From Patescibacteria group bacterium (GTDB lineage Bacteria; Patescibacteriota; Kazan-3B-28; UBA10110), in assembly GCA_016936175.1 (NCBI GenBank), contig JAFGPN010000010.1, positions 1-33,600 on the forward strand: DNA of 33,600 nt. The letters are read 5' to 3'. This document shows, in pieces, positions 32,888 to 33,600 of the stretch; within the stretch, counting starts at the first letter, position 1, and each line of letters starts with the position of its first letter. Under the pieces are notes generated by a model. That model worked only from the letters and a program-made list of their open reading frames with translations. It was not told where the DNA came from and searched no databases. The position numbers were made by a program, and so were the translations under genes.

Positions 32888-33340
32888 TTAGAGATACAGG
32901 CAGTAGAGATTGGTCTCCGAGTTGCGAAGCACATAGCCCAATTTAATATACAGGTGGTTAGCGGCTTCGCGTTGGGGTTTACTGGTGAGTTCAATGCGAG
33001 AATACCCCGCCCCTATTGCATGGGTATGAACCACCCGCATCATCTCTTCCGCCAAACCATGACCGCGATGGTGACCGGCTACAATGACGTCATGGATAAA
33101 TAGTCTTTTGCCGGTGAGAGTGGAACAATCCACAACAGTAGTCATCCCAATCAACGCCCCCTCAAATCTAACTGTGACTAAGCCACAATTGTTAAGGGAT
33201 CGTTGGGCAGATGATATGTTGTCGCATTGGGGAGAGGCGGCTGAGAGTTGACTAAGGAGGTCATTGAGATTTACAAGATCTCCGTCATTCAGCAGGTCTC
33301 CACCCGAAATCGAACGAAAAGTGGTTTGATACAACTCCAT
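32888..33340 (-). CDS. GNAT family N-acetyltransferase
   Basis: 150 aa. Transfers an acyl group from acyl-CoA to an amine; the substrate is unknown. Motif A for CoA pyrophosphate binding is HHRGHGLAEEMMR (90-102), after the HDVIVAGH strand (83-90). The C-terminal motif B region is ANHLYIKLGYVLR (127-139), and residues 60-70 give the GALIGMTTVV strand. A GGAG site (33350-33347) lies 6 nt before the ATG at 33340. It is expressed alone from the perfect promoter at 33377-33405. The best family reading is a single-domain GNAT with no toxin-antitoxin partner visible. Confidence 0.9.
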   Translation of the reverse strand: MELYQTTFRSISGGDLLNDGDLVNLNDLLSQLSAASPQCDNISSAQRSLNNCGLVTVRFEGALIGMTTVVDCSTLTGKRLFIHDVIVAGHHRGHGLAEEMMRVVHTHAIGAGYSRIELTSKPQREAANHLYIKLGYVLRNSETNLYCLYL

Positions 33341-33376
33341 TCTCTACTCCAAAAATCAAGGTGGGGAAACATTTGA

Positions 33377-33405
33377 ATTATATTCTGGAGCTTAACCGGT
33401 GTCAA
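33377..33405 (-). promoter_or_regulatory. Perfect consensus promoter of the GNAT gene
   Basis: On the minus strand TTGACA (33405-33400) and TATAAT (33382-33377), both exact, 17-bp spacer. Predicted start near 33370, leader about 30 nt including the GGAG site. Confidence 0.88.
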
Positions 33406-33513
33406 ATAAAAAAGCAGTCCCACAAAGGAGATTTAGATTAGCCCGTGCTTCGTCCGTGCGTCGCTCTAGGAGCTATGCAGGACTACGCAGGGCAGTCTTC
33501 GCTTTTCTCTATT

Positions 33514-33600
33514 TGGCGAAGCCAGGCGTAGCTGTGGATATCGAAGAGTGGCGAAGCCAGGCGTAGCTGTGGATATCGAAGAGTGGCGAAGCCAGGCGTA
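33514..33600. repeat. 35-bp tandem repeat array running off the window end
   Basis: Copies begin at 33514, 33549 and 33584 with TGGCGAAGCCAGGCGTAGCT; the two complete copies are identical except near the first junction, and the third is cut by the window edge. There are no unique spacers. The 35-bp period is not a multiple of three, so it does not encode a repeated peptide. The flank at 33411-33513 holds no gene that I can support. Confidence 0.88.

Noticed and set aside
33514-33600. CRISPR array
   Set aside because: The copies are directly abutting with no unique spacers and there are no cas genes.

Overview
The window looks like a chromosome segment of a Patescibacteria (CPR) bacterium. 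I infer this from the gene repertoire, compact operons with overlapping ends, many starts with no Shine-Dalgarno sequence (some apparently leaderless), and short dispersed palindromic repeats scattered between and inside genes. TGA serves as an ordinary stop codon (for example lgt and the fifth gene of the surface operon). No tRNA, rRNA, CRISPR array or transposase was found. The lineage call is inference, not proof.

Layout. 1-951 (-): two small membrane-anchored proteins behind a perfect sigma70-type promoter. 1166-2957 (+): rpmE, prfA and a GIY-YIG gene bracketed by inverted dispersed repeats. 2995-8273 (-): a tight housekeeping operon, transcribed in the order lgt, rmuC, K+ channel, DksA/TraR-like, lspA, rluD-type, gmk. 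It carries both lipoprotein-maturation enzymes, Lgt and LspA. 8327-11379 (+): a degenerate PP2C-like/beta-propeller membrane protein and smpB. 11523-13406 (-): a TrmA/RlmD-type RNA methyltransferase carrying an in-frame palindromic repeat insertion, and a small membrane protein.

13551-24761 (+) is the most striking part: an 11.2-kb operon of six overlapping genes that encode one family of paralogous membrane-anchored, beta-rich exported proteins. I recognise no named family. Conserved landmarks recur in the same order in every member: YYxV, then [ND]P[FY]QRV, then LDLI[ND]G, then QPxDF, then FLYxxW, and usually a C-terminal membrane segment. One member is a fusion of two modules, one lacks the C-terminal anchor and one lacks the N-terminal half. 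The operon starts at a perfect TTGACA-17-TATAAT promoter with a small inverted repeat just upstream. This is the best candidate for an undescribed system.

24787-26925 (+) holds three paralogous lipoproteins. The first two are tandem cassettes in which the leader hairpin, signal peptide and first mature residues are nearly identical in DNA, the rest of the protein diverges, and near-identical terminators close each unit or the array. This resembles variable surface lipoprotein loci. Facing them, 26942-31671 (-) encodes a 1223-aa multi-domain Ig-like surface protein and a 350-aa bitopic protein with an internal duplication. Together, 13.5-31.7 kb is a cell-surface island. The operon upstream supplies Lgt and LspA, which would process its lipoproteins.

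31781-33340 (-): an unusual fusion of a SemiSWEET-like three-helix domain to a YqeG-type HAD phosphatase, and a GNAT acetyltransferase with a perfect promoter. The window ends inside a 35-bp tandem repeat array.
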